38,767 nt of DNA. Source: Candidatus Heimdallarchaeota archaeon (lineage in GTDB: Archaea > Asgardarchaeota > Heimdallarchaeia > Heimdallarchaeales > Heimdallarchaeaceae). The stretch covers positions 1-38,767 of the forward strand of contig JAUWEG010000016.1 of the NCBI GenBank assembly GCA_030608385.1, read 5' to 3'. Below the pieces are notes generated by a model. The model had not been told where the DNA came from and searched no databases. It saw only the letters and a program-made list of their open reading frames with translations. Below, one piece after another: positions 24,167 through 32,557 of the stretch. Positions within the stretch are counted from its first letter, which is position 1. Each line of letters opens with the position of its first letter. Made by a program: the position numbers and the translations under genes.

Positions 24167-25414
24167 TTGTTAGAAAACCTACTAGATAAAGTGTTCAAAA
24201 TTTCACAATATATAACTGATGAGACTTTCAATGTTCAGAATCAGGAGTTTAGACGTGATCCTTGGACAATGGATCCTCTTCCAGAATTGTATATATCATC
24301 AGAAAAACTCAACATTCAAGTTGCACGTCTAGTACAGATAATAAAAAATGGTAAATCTGTTTGTTCTATAATGGGGGATATTAAATCAGGAAAATCTTAT
24401 TTGATGAATTTGTTAAAAGATGGGTTAAAAGAATCTCTTTGGAAGTATGCAGATTTTGATAAAATATTCATTGTGAATTTCACTCCCGATGAGTTCAAAG
24501 AATATACTCTAACTAATTTTCTTCAAAATATTGCCGATCAAGTACTTGGAAAATATTACTCCACAAAAGAGCAAATAATAGTGGAGTTAAAAAAATATGT
24601 TATGAGTACAAACTCACTTCTTGTAGTTTTACTTGATAATTTCACAGGAGACAATCTTTTTGCTATCTCCCAATATTCAGCTAAAATACTAAAATTACTA
24701 AGAGAAAACTTTTCTTGTGTTATATCATTCAATCTCAGTGATATGCCAATAAGTTTAAACGGGTTAAAAAGTGGTGGATGGGATCATTTTACATATTCGA
24801 TTAGAGTTTCTGAATTGTCACTTCAGGAAGCGAAAGAATTAATTCATTCTCGGATGTGTTATGCATTAAATCAATCTTCCTTTAGAGTGTTGGAAGTCTT
24901 TGCGGAGTTGGCAATAGAGGAAGCATGGAACAAATCAAAAGGAAATCCATGGATCTTAATTTCTATTCTATCTGACGCTTACTCGTATTCCCAGAAAAAA
25001 GGCTCGAAAAGTGTAAGACATGAAGATGTTGTTGATGTAATAGATCTCTTCTCCCGCTCTACAGTGCAAGATGGTTTGGATGACCATGAGAAATTTTTAT
25101 ACCAACAAGTCTTGAATAGCTTACCACATAGAGAAAGACAAGTGTGTGAGTATCTTATTCATAAAGATGCTTCTGCAAAGGAAATAACCCTTTATCTCTA
25201 TGGAGAATTACCTTCCTCAGAATACCGAAGCAAATATATGGGAACAAAGAGTTTTCTTAAACGATTAAAAGAGAAAAACATAGTCGTCCTAAAAGGTCAA
25301 AAAGGAAGATCTTACTTATTTGGTCTCAATCCCAAAATGAAAGAAAGATTAATTCAGAGAAATAGCGGGGACCAAACAGCTTCATATGATGGTCATGAGT
25401 TTATCGTTACCTAA
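24167..25414 (+). CDS. AAA/STAND-type P-loop ATPase with C-terminal winged helix
   Basis: Walker A is GDIKSGKSY (residues 70-78). A Walker B-like strand LLVVLLDNF (151-159) has Asn158 where the catalytic Glu is expected, so hydrolysis may be impaired or use another base. A helical lid with NPWILISILSDAYSYSQKKG and a winged helix (about 315-400, from LPHRERQVCEYLIHKD) follow, as in Orc1/Cdc6-like or STAND ATPases. No clear sensor 2 arginine signature was identified, so I do not call it Orc1/Cdc6. The start is TTG 24167. It is divergent from the sugar kinase and convergent with a membrane gene. The target is unknown. Confidence 0.6.
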   Translation: MLENLLDKVFKISQYITDETFNVQNQEFRRDPWTMDPLPELYISSEKLNIQVARLVQIIKNGKSVCSIMGDIKSGKSYLMNLLKDGLKESLWKYADFDKIFIVNFTPDEFKEYTLTNFLQNIADQVLGKYYSTKEQIIVELKKYVMSTNSLLVVLLDNFTGDNLFAISQYSAKILKLLRENFSCVISFNLSDMPISLNGLKSGGWDHFTYSIRVSELSLQEAKELIHSRMCYALNQSSFRVLEVFAELAIEEAWNKSKGNPWILISILSDAYSYSQKKGSKSVRHEDVVDVIDLFSRSTVQDGLDDHEKFLYQQVLNSLPHRERQVCEYLIHKDASAKEITLYLYGELPSSEYRSKYMGTKSFLKRLKEKNIVVLKGQKGRSYLFGLNPKMKERLIQRNSGDQTASYDGHEFIVT

Positions 25415-25441
25415 AAAAGAAAAAGGTAAGAAATGAATTGA

Positions 25442-26596
25442 TCATTTCTTCTGAATCAAATTTCTAATTAAAGAAATTACTTTGAAAATTATGTATGCAA
25501 CTAAGAGATTTATGAGTAATAGACTTGTATATTCGGTGAATAGTGTAAACCAAGTAGGCATCTCAAGGTAGAAATTTGTTACTGGAGCATCTCCTGCAAA
25601 GAATCTTTGAACAGGATAACTATAGAATGCAATTATTAAGAATGGGACAACATTGAGGAGTAATAAAGGTCCTTCAAAATTCATTCGAAAGTGACCAGTT
25701 GTACCTTCTGCTCTTCCGTGTATAATGAAAAGCATTCCAATTCCAATAGCAAAACCTACAATGGGTAGAATATAGAATACATTAAGCAATCTAATCGCCA
25801 TAAATCCACCTGTAAGATTCTTAGCAAAAAGAAGGTTCATAAATTGAGTATTTTTATCACCAAAAATTAACTCTGCAGAAGTCTGATCAAACATAACGTT
25901 TGACAATACTATGAAAACTAATGCTCCAACTATTGCAAGAAATATTATGATTTGACCAATTATTTCACGCTTTTTGTTATCAACATCAATTGAATATCTT
26001 CTACGAGAAAGAATGATGAAAACTAACATGAAGAGAAATGAAAATCCTCCTACTATCACATCATACAATGGAAATGAACCCATCGTCTCTCCATATGCAA
26101 TCCCGAGATTATTATCGTGAAACGGCAAATGCATATTAGTTAAACTAAGGAACATACTAGTTCCTGCACCAATGAATCCTTGTATTCCATATACAATTCC
26201 AACAACTAACAAAGCTGTTCTTCCAGACATCTCTATTGCGGCAAATAATCCTGAGAATAATGCAGTGACTAGGTAAATTATTACAATTGACCAAAAGCCA
26301 TAATCGCTAATTCCTGCTGCATAAGGACTCCAGAAAGAAAGAATAGCTGCTGTTGCTATAAAAATCGAACCTACTAAGTTTTTCGCAATTGCACTAAATA
26401 TGATAATTACTGCAAGAGTAAATGTTATGGTTGCGGGGGTAATCCATGATTGAATAGCTGGTATAGCAAGAATTCCGAACTTTGGAAGAACGTATTCTGC
26501 CACAACGGCAAGTCCAGCACCAAGAAGTGTCGCAATCAAGGCTCTTTTACCGAAAAATTGTCCAAGATGAAAGAATTTTATATTTTTCATAAACAT
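25442..26596 (-). CDS. Polytopic membrane protein of unknown function
   Basis: This 384-aa protein has about nine or ten hydrophobic spans, short loops, and a basic loop SRRRYSIDVDNKKRE near the middle. Gly and aromatic residues are common within spans. No transporter signature is recognised. ATG 26596 is used; ATG 26590 is also possible. It lies downstream of two small four-span proteins on the same strand, and all follow the ABC exporter genes, so it may be part of an exporter-linked membrane group. That is only a positional inference. Confidence 0.6.
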   Translation of the reverse strand: MFMKNIKFFHLGQFFGKRALIATLLGAGLAVVAEYVLPKFGILAIPAIQSWITPATITFTLAVIIIFSAIAKNLVGSIFIATAAILSFWSPYAAGISDYGFWSIVIIYLVTALFSGLFAAIEMSGRTALLVVGIVYGIQGFIGAGTSMFLSLTNMHLPFHDNNLGIAYGETMGSFPLYDVIVGGFSFLFMLVFIILSRRRYSIDVDNKKREIIGQIIIFLAIVGALVFIVLSNVMFDQTSAELIFGDKNTQFMNLLFAKNLTGGFMAIRLLNVFYILPIVGFAIGIGMLFIIHGRAEGTTGHFRMNFEGPLLLLNVVPFLIIAFYSYPVQRFFAGDAPVTNFYLEMPTWFTLFTEYTSLLLINLLVAYIIFKVISLIRNLIQKK

Positions 26597-26682
26597 CGTT
26601 CTCTATTTTTTAATATTATAGCTACTTAGAAGATATTAAGTCTTATGGGAAAAAAAGGATTGTGGAAGTGTTAACGAGAAAA

Positions 26683-27063
26683 TTACCTTTTGAAACCTTC
26701 GCCAACTGACATTAAAGTCGTTCCAATAAATGTGATTAAACCTGAAGCTGCAGCAATGATAATTACCCAAATACCACCTAAAACGGTGTTTAAAGCAGGA
26801 TTACTGTTTTGCCATATTCCTAGAAAAACAGTTAGTAGAATTAATGCTGCTAGCATAAATCCGGTTAACGTCAAATAAGCATTCTTTTCTTGTTCTTTGA
26901 ATGAGGATGAAACTGATCCAAGGGAGAAACCACCAATTATCCCTATAGCGAGATAAAACAGTAGCCACCAATACTTATCAGTTAACTGGACTATCGAAAT
27001 AATCACACCAAAAATACCTATAGCTGTTAAAGCTCCTCCTAAGAAAGCTGCTGGACGAGGCAT
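26683..27063 (-). CDS. Small four-span membrane protein
   Basis: This protein has 126 residues with four hydrophobic segments (about 5-27, 32-52, 63-86 and 92-116). It opens MPRPAAFLGGALTAIGIFGV and ends in a short basic tail (EGFKR). No family is recognised. A gagatgat stretch before ATG 27063 may serve as a ribosome site. The gap to the downstream gene is 86 bases. Confidence 0.6.
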   Translation of the reverse strand: MPRPAAFLGGALTAIGIFGVIISIVQLTDKYWWLLFYLAIGIIGGFSLGSVSSSFKEQEKNAYLTLTGFMLAALILLTVFLGIWQNSNPALNTVLGGIWVIIIAAASGLITFIGTTLMSVGEGFKR

Positions 27064-27116
27064 AATATCATCTCTATTATTTCTAACACCTTGCTTTCTA
27101 TATTAATATTTCTAAA

Positions 27117-27512
27117 TTATTTGAAGAATACAATGAATAAGGGGATAATGAACAATAAATCTGTTATGATAAAAGTTCCTAATATTATTGTGGAGACGTG
27201 CTGAATCATTTTTCCTTGTGGTTTAGTGATTTGATAAACTACTCTAGCTGTCCAAAGTATAGACATAATTACTAATACTATTTTTACAATCAAAGTATTC
27301 TCCCATAACCAGCTTGTAACTATTAAGGATAAACTTCCTAATAGTAGCAATGAAAGTGCGAAAAAGAAATTTGTGGCTTTAATTGAATTATCTAAATCCT
27401 TAGAGATATTAGGCATGTAACTGGACCACCTATATTTCCAAGGAACTAGAAACTGCCAGACTGCAAATCCAAGTGTAATCATGCTTCCAATTAGGATAAC
27501 TATTTTTATCAT
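27117..27512 (-). CDS. Small four-span membrane protein
   Basis: This protein has 131 residues with four hydrophobic segments and a conserved-looking loop FLVPWKYRWSSYMPNISKDL between spans 1 and 2. No family is recognised. A TATA-like attttatagc on the minus strand, about 27 bases before ATG 27512, suggests a leaderless message separate from the upstream ABC exporter. The next membrane gene follows after 53 bases. Confidence 0.6.
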   Translation of the reverse strand: MIKIVILIGSMITLGFAVWQFLVPWKYRWSSYMPNISKDLDNSIKATNFFFALSLLLLGSLSLIVTSWLWENTLIVKIVLVIMSILWTARVVYQITKPQGKMIQHVSTIILGTFIITDLLFIIPLFIVFFK

Positions 27513-27725
27513 TATTCACTATTTTACTCGAAGAGCTATAAAATTGTTTTTTCAAGCAATAAAGTTTGAGTGTATTATTAACGTAAGCTGGGAATATTAT
27601 ATGAGAAGGGGTTTTCTAATAAGGTGGAGTAATGTATCTAGACTACTAAGGAGCAGGTGTTACACTCTTCTAAAAAGGTGGAATAAACAAGAAGATGGTA
27701 TCCCTTGCAGTGTTTTGTAAAAGAA
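27513..27725. other. Intergenic region downstream of the ABC exporter
   Basis: It holds the promoter of the small membrane gene (minus strand) and about 150 bases with no assigned feature. A near-repeat aaggtgga-ataa occurs twice (about 27621 and 27676). A plus-strand frame of 39-79 codons is open here but has no recognisable features. No tRNA fold was found on either strand. Confidence 0.35.
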
Positions 27726-29603
27726 TTAATCTGTAAATACATCACTTATCTCTGATATCCATTCTGCAGATTGATGTTTAAAGTAAGTCTCATAAAGCTC
27801 TGAATATAATCCTTTGTCTTTCATTAGGCTTTCATGATCTCCTTCTTCGACTATCTTTCCTTGATCAAGAACAATAATTCTGTCTGCATTCTTTATGGTA
27901 GTTAAACGATGAGCTATTACTATCGAAGTTCTGTCAGCTAGAAGCTTATCGAGCGCTTCTTGGATTTTCCATTCAGTATAAGCATCCACCGCAGCTGTAG
28001 CTTCATCTAAAATTAATATCTTAGGATCAGTTAATAATGTTCTAGCAAATGAAACCATTTGACGCTGTCCAGATGAAAGACCCTTACCTCGTTCTCCTAA
28101 TTCGGTTTCTAAACCATCAGGTAAAGCGTCAATAAATTCTTGTGCTGATACAATATCTATCACCTTTTGAACTTCAGATAAACTTGCTTGAGGATTACCA
28201 TATCTTATATTATCTAAAACTGTTCCACTAAAAAGGAAAACATCTTGACTCACCAAACCTATCTGAGATCTGAGATTGTGTAAGTCATATTCTCGAATAT
28301 CGACATTATCGATTTTAATTGAACCTTTGGAAATATCGTAAAATCGCATTAACAAGGAAGCAATTGTGGTCTTGCCAGCGCCAGTATGGCCAACGACAGC
28401 AATAGATTCACCTGGTTGGATTTTAAGGTTGATATCTTTCAATACAAGTTCTCCTTGAACATATTGATGATAAACATCCTCGAAAGTGATTTGTCCATGC
28501 AACTCTTTACTGACTGGATTAGCTGGATTAGTGATTTCCTTTTTAGCATCAGCTATGCTGAAAATACGTTCCATAGCTGCGAAACCAGATTGGATGACTG
28601 AAAACTGAGATGCTACTCTTACAAGAGGATATAAGAATCTATTGAGGAGTAGGAGGAACAATAAAATAACATCTGATGAAGCCAAACCTCCAAAAAATAG
28701 CCAACTACCGTAAAGAGTAATTCCAAAAACACCAATTGTGCTTATACCGTCCATAAGGGGCCAGATCCCCATAACTGCAAATGCTCTTTTCTTCGCGTGA
28801 TAGAATGTTGCTTGATTTATCACTTCAAATTCTTCTTTGGATTTCTTTTCTCTTCCAAATGCTTTAGCTACAGAAATTCCCGCAACACTCTCTTGAAAAG
28901 AAGCATTTACCTCTCCAATTGCTGCTCTCCATTTTCCAGTGGTTAATCTTGTTATTCTTCTGAAGAAAAAAGCAACAATAAAGACAAAAGGAGCCATTCC
29001 AAGTGTGATAAATGTCAGCCTCCAATTTACAACGAACATCCATATCAGTACTGCAAATAATATGAAGAAATTAGCTACAAACTGTGAAACAACGTTGATC
29101 ATATCATTCAGTTCTTGGGAATCATTTGTTATTCTACTCATTATTTGACCTGTTGACTGCGTGTCAAAATACATCAAATCATGTTCTTGTAAACTTTCAT
29201 AGGTTTCCATTTGAATGCGTTTGATTATCCTTTGTGAAACAATGGTTACAACGATCCCTAGAAGTACTTGTGCTAACCATAAGAATAATGATAGAAGAAC
29301 ATATCCAATTGCATAAGGATAAACCGCTCTCCACAGGTTTATTTGAAATTTCCATAAGAAAAGTGATGTTGGCATAAAATCGATTGCTTGAGGGAAAGGT
29401 TTGGTTCTATCTGCCAAAGCTTCAAAAGCGCTTTGAACCATAGCTGGAGGGAGGATAGTAACAACAGCAGTTGCTAAAATACCTACTATTATAAAAAGAA
29501 GATATTTTTTGTATACTTTTAGATATCTCCAAAATCGTTTTAATAGTTCAATATCACCATATTGTCTATCATATGATTTCTTGAATTCATCTTCTTCTGA
29601 CAT
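27726..29603 (-). CDS. ABC exporter half-transporter, consensus catalytic-site subunit
   Basis: This 625-aa half-transporter has a six-span type IV exporter domain (about 30-340) fused to an ATPase domain. Walker A is GHTGAGKTT, the Q-loop is GLVSQDVFLFSG, Walker B is ILILDEATAAVD with the catalytic Glu, and the H-switch is VIAHRL. The signature is LSSGQRQ, off the LSGGQ consensus. Paired with the upstream subunit, this matches heterodimeric exporters such as TM287/288, in which the changed signature belongs to the degenerate ATP site. ATG 29603 lies after a strong Shine-Dalgarno (ggaggag) inside the end of the upstream gene, so translation is coupled. The substrate is unknown, possibly lipids or drugs. 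Confidence 0.92.
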   Translation of the reverse strand: MSEEDEFKKSYDRQYGDIELLKRFWRYLKVYKKYLLFIIVGILATAVVTILPPAMVQSAFEALADRTKPFPQAIDFMPTSLFLWKFQINLWRAVYPYAIGYVLLSLFLWLAQVLLGIVVTIVSQRIIKRIQMETYESLQEHDLMYFDTQSTGQIMSRITNDSQELNDMINVVSQFVANFFILFAVLIWMFVVNWRLTFITLGMAPFVFIVAFFFRRITRLTTGKWRAAIGEVNASFQESVAGISVAKAFGREKKSKEEFEVINQATFYHAKKRAFAVMGIWPLMDGISTIGVFGITLYGSWLFFGGLASSDVILLFLLLLNRFLYPLVRVASQFSVIQSGFAAMERIFSIADAKKEITNPANPVSKELHGQITFEDVYHQYVQGELVLKDINLKIQPGESIAVVGHTGAGKTTIASLLMRFYDISKGSIKIDNVDIREYDLHNLRSQIGLVSQDVFLFSGTVLDNIRYGNPQASLSEVQKVIDIVSAQEFIDALPDGLETELGERGKGLSSGQRQMVSFARTLLTDPKILILDEATAAVDAYTEWKIQEALDKLLADRTSIVIAHRLTTIKNADRIIVLDQGKIVEEGDHESLMKDKGLYSELYETYFKHQSAEWISEISDVFTD

Positions 29604-29604
29604 A

Positions 29605-31368
29605 CTAGTTCTCCTCCATTGTTGTCATTGGTGGAAGCTCAGAAAACCTTTCAAACAATCTTCTATAATCGATATTTCTTAGAATAAGTTCATCATGGGA
29701 TCCGCTATCCTTAAGTAAACCATTTCTCAAAACTATGATTAGGTCAGCATGCTTAATTGTGGCTAACCTGTGTGTGATAATAAAGGTAGTTCGATTTTTT
29801 AATACATTAGCTATTGCTGTTTGGATTTTTCTTTCCGTTTCAGCATCTATGGCACTGCTTGCATCATCAAGAATTAAAAATGAAGGATCAACTAGCAATG
29901 CTCTAGCAATTGCAATTCTTTGTTTTTGTCCCCCCGAAAGGGTAACTCCTCTCTCACCGATAATTGTATCATATCCTTTTTCAAAACCCATTATGAATTC
30001 ATGAGCTTGTGCTAATTCAGAAGCTTCTTCTATTTCTTCCTTAGTTGCATTTGGTTTTCCATATGCTATATTATCCCTAATTGATTTGCTGAACAGAAAT
30101 ACCTCTTGTTCAATAACACCTATGTGATCTCTGAGATTGGATAGAAGTATGTCCTTAATATTGACCCCATCAATGAATATACTCCCTTGTGTGGGATCAT
30201 AAAGTCTCATTAGTAATTTTATTAGTGTGGATTTACCTGATCCTGGGTTACCAATGATTGCTACAGTGGATCCTCCAGGAACTTCTAGGTTAATATTACT
30301 CAGCGCCTTTTTTCTACTACTTCCTCCATTATAAGAGAAAGAGACATTCATGAAACTGATTGTTCCTTGTTTACTTTGCCATTCTATAGGTGATGAAGAT
30401 TCTGGGACGTACTCCTCTCTCTCTTTCATTTCAAAAATTCTTTTTGCAGCTGCCATTCCTATTTGAAATTGTGTGATTCCCCAACCAATTTGCCAAGTAG
30501 GCATCATCAAAGTCATCATTAGAAAGACATAGGTAATCAAATAACCAAGAGATAAATCTCCGTTAATTACTTCATATAATCCCCATAAGAAGCTGAAAGC
30601 TATGATCAACACTGTTACCACAACTCCATAATAACGAGCACTAAGAATTCCTCTTCGAGTATTTATATCTCGTAATTTATCTGTTTCATCATCAAACTCA
30701 TTTATCTCTTTCTCTTCTTTCACAAAAGCCCTAATCACTCTGATTCCTGTAACACTTTCTTGTAATCTTGCATTCAAAAGACTATTCTGTTCCATTTGAG
30801 CTTTAGAAATTGGGCGCAATTTTTTATTATACTCATACATAGCTATAATATAGAAAGGCAGAGCTGCTACTAGAAGAAGTGTTAATTTTGGACTGATCCA
30901 AATCATTAAAGAAACTGAAAAGAGTAGAGTAAAAGCTGCTTCAAATAGAAATTTTATTCCAGGAGAAATGAAAATGTTCATTTGACGTGTGTCATATGTA
31001 GCTCTTGCCATTATATCCCCTATTCTAATTCTATCGTGAAATTCTTGACTCTTCTCTAACATATCTTCATAGAATTCTTCAGTAACATTTTTGGTTATTT
31101 TATGAGCTAAAACCTCATTTGCATAACTCTGTGTAAAATCTGCAACTGCTCTGATTACTCCCGCTCCTGCGATAAATAATGCAATGCTCATTATTGATTT
31201 AAATGAACCACTTTCACTAGCTAATTCATTAAAAATATTTCCTATAAATAATGGAGTTATAGAGACTGTTCCAATAAATACTAAGAGAAATACTAGCAAT
31301 ATTGTGGATAGTAATTTCTCTTTTAGTAGATGTTTCAGAAACCAGCGTTTATAACCCATATTTTTCAC
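29605..31368 (-). CDS. ABC exporter half-transporter, degenerate-site subunit
   Basis: This is the partner of the next gene: an N-terminal six-span domain and an ATPase domain with Walker A GNPGSGKST, Q-loop VIEQEVFLFS, a consensus LSGGQKQ signature, and Walker B FLILDDASSAID. The catalytic Glu is Asp, and the H-switch is IITHRL. The Glu-to-Asp change marks the non-hydrolysing site of a heterodimer. The start is GTG 31368 or ATG 31359. Only one base separates its stop codon from the next start. A 103-base promoter-bearing gap lies upstream. Confidence 0.92.
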   Translation of the reverse strand: MKNMGYKRWFLKHLLKEKLLSTILLVFLLVFIGTVSITPLFIGNIFNELASESGSFKSIMSIALFIAGAGVIRAVADFTQSYANEVLAHKITKNVTEEFYEDMLEKSQEFHDRIRIGDIMARATYDTRQMNIFISPGIKFLFEAAFTLLFSVSLMIWISPKLTLLLVAALPFYIIAMYEYNKKLRPISKAQMEQNSLLNARLQESVTGIRVIRAFVKEEKEINEFDDETDKLRDINTRRGILSARYYGVVVTVLIIAFSFLWGLYEVINGDLSLGYLITYVFLMMTLMMPTWQIGWGITQFQIGMAAAKRIFEMKEREEYVPESSSPIEWQSKQGTISFMNVSFSYNGGSSRKKALSNINLEVPGGSTVAIIGNPGSGKSTLIKLLMRLYDPTQGSIFIDGVNIKDILLSNLRDHIGVIEQEVFLFSKSIRDNIAYGKPNATKEEIEEASELAQAHEFIMGFEKGYDTIIGERGVTLSGGQKQRIAIARALLVDPSFLILDDASSAIDAETERKIQTAIANVLKNRTTFIITHRLATIKHADLIIVLRNGLLKDSGSHDELILRNIDYRRLFERFSELPPMTTMEEN

Positions 31369-31471
31369 TAACTTTCAAATCTCAGCTTCTTTACAAATAA
31401 AATTTATTTTTATTATTTTGTCAAGTAACAGCTTTAAAAGTTATTTCTAATTGTAAAAGGACACTCTATCT

Positions 31472-32206
31472 CTATTTAGTGGAAATATCTTTTACAATTT
31501 TGCCGTCTCTCATGTATAGTTGTCTATCAGCTAAGGTAGCTGATTCTACGTCGTGAGTAACATAAATTAGTGTTTTGTTTTGATTTTTACTCAGGTCTAT
31601 GAGCAATTTTAGAATTTTTTCTCCTGTTATAGAATCTAGATTTCCTGTGGGTTCATCAGCAAGGAGTAATTTGGGGTTATTAGCTAAAGATCTTGCTATT
31701 GCAACTCTTTGTTGTTCTCCTCCAGATAATTGATCAGGATTATGTGATCTTCTCTCGATAAGATCAACACTTTCTAACAGTTCCTCTACTCTCTTTTTAC
31801 GGTCTTCTTTTTCTAACTTCGCTAGAATTAAAGGCATTTCAATATTTTTTTCAGCATTAATTTCCTCTAGTAAGTTAAAATTTTGGAAAATATACCCTAT
31901 AGTATCTCTTCGAAGAAAGCTTAGTTCTTTATCGCTCATTGAACTTAATTTCTTCCGGTTAATACTAATGGATCCAGAATCAACATAATCCAAAGCTCCA
32001 ATAACATTCAAAAGAGTCGTCTTACCGCTTCCTGAAGGTCCAATAATTGAAACTATTTCTCCTAAACCTAAAACAAGTGACACATTCTTTAGAGCTTGAA
32101 CCTCTACCTCACCCATTTGATAGCTTTTTGATACCCCTTTAACATTAACAAAGATTTTTTTTGTGGTCTTCTTTGTTCGAGGTTTACTCTTCTTTTTGTC
32201 ACTCAT
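31472..32206 (-). CDS. Lone ABC ATPase of the LolD/MacB type
   Basis: This is a 244-aa ATPase with GPSGSGKTT (Walker A), YIFQNFNLLEEINAEKNIEM (Q-loop region typical of LolD/MacB), QLSGGEQQRVAIARSL (signature), LLLADEPTGNLD (Walker B) and YVTHD (H-switch). A basic N-terminal tail (KKKSKPRTKKTTKK) is extra. These ATPases normally work with an FtsX/MacB-type permease, which is not encoded next to it. The nearest membrane genes are the exporter pair, which have their own ATPases. A ggag Shine-Dalgarno precedes ATG 32206. It follows the MazG-like gene on the same strand. Confidence 0.88.
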   Translation of the reverse strand: MSDKKKSKPRTKKTTKKIFVNVKGVSKSYQMGEVEVQALKNVSLVLGLGEIVSIIGPSGSGKTTLLNVIGALDYVDSGSISINRKKLSSMSDKELSFLRRDTIGYIFQNFNLLEEINAEKNIEMPLILAKLEKEDRKKRVEELLESVDLIERRSHNPDQLSGGEQQRVAIARSLANNPKLLLADEPTGNLDSITGEKILKLLIDLSKNQNKTLIYVTHDVESATLADRQLYMRDGKIVKDISTK

Positions 32207-32233
32207 TTACTAACTTCTCCCTAATTGATATTT

Positions 32234-32545
32234 TTATTTATCTATTGGAAATCTTTCTCTCATTATTATTATCTCATTTTTCCATGCTTTTTCCAAATCG
32301 ACATCTAGCAGAATACAGAGTTGTAAGAACAACGAAAATGCTTGAGCAAATTCCCTTGGTAATTCTTCTTCATCTGGCTTTGAATGGTCACCTTCTTCTT
32401 TATACCTTGATTTGAATAGTAGGTGTTTTCCAATTTCACTTAATTCCTCGTACAGATGAATAAGAACATCATTTGAAGAATATTTGAGCCAATCTCTATC
32501 CTTTAAAAAATTATATACTTCGTCTTGTATTTTTTGAAGTTCCAT
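32234..32545 (-). CDS. MazG-like nucleotide pyrophosphohydrolase-fold protein
   Basis: This protein of about 103 residues follows the small MazG-like pattern: IQDEVYNFLKDRDWLKYSSN, then E33-E-L-S-E37, and a later helix R-E65-F-A-Q68 ending in an ERFP tail. Active members bind Mg through EExxE and ExxD. Here the last Asp is Gln, so metal binding and dNTP hydrolysis may be weak or altered. ATG 32545 is preferred to TTG 32554. It follows the winged-helix/RING-like gene by 12 bases and precedes the lone ABC ATPase, in one minus-strand run. Confidence 0.7.
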   Translation of the reverse strand: MELQKIQDEVYNFLKDRDWLKYSSNDVLIHLYEELSEIGKHLLFKSRYKEEGDHSKPDEEELPREFAQAFSLFLQLCILLDVDLEKAWKNEIIIMRERFPIDK

Positions 32546-32557
32546 CAAAATCAACCA

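Noticed and set aside
24034-24231. 66-codon N-terminal extension of the sugar kinase
   Set aside because: It precedes motif 1 without family similarity and overlaps the divergent ATPase gene and its TATA box.
27481-27720. Plus-strand frame of 79 codons in the gap after the ABC exporter
   Set aside because: It overlaps the start of a well-supported membrane gene, has no recognisable domain, and the part from ATG 27601 is only 39 basic residues; chance is more likely.
27560-27720. Possible tRNA or structured RNA in the intergenic region
   Set aside because: No T-arm consensus or cloverleaf could be drawn on either strand; only short chance palindromes were seen.
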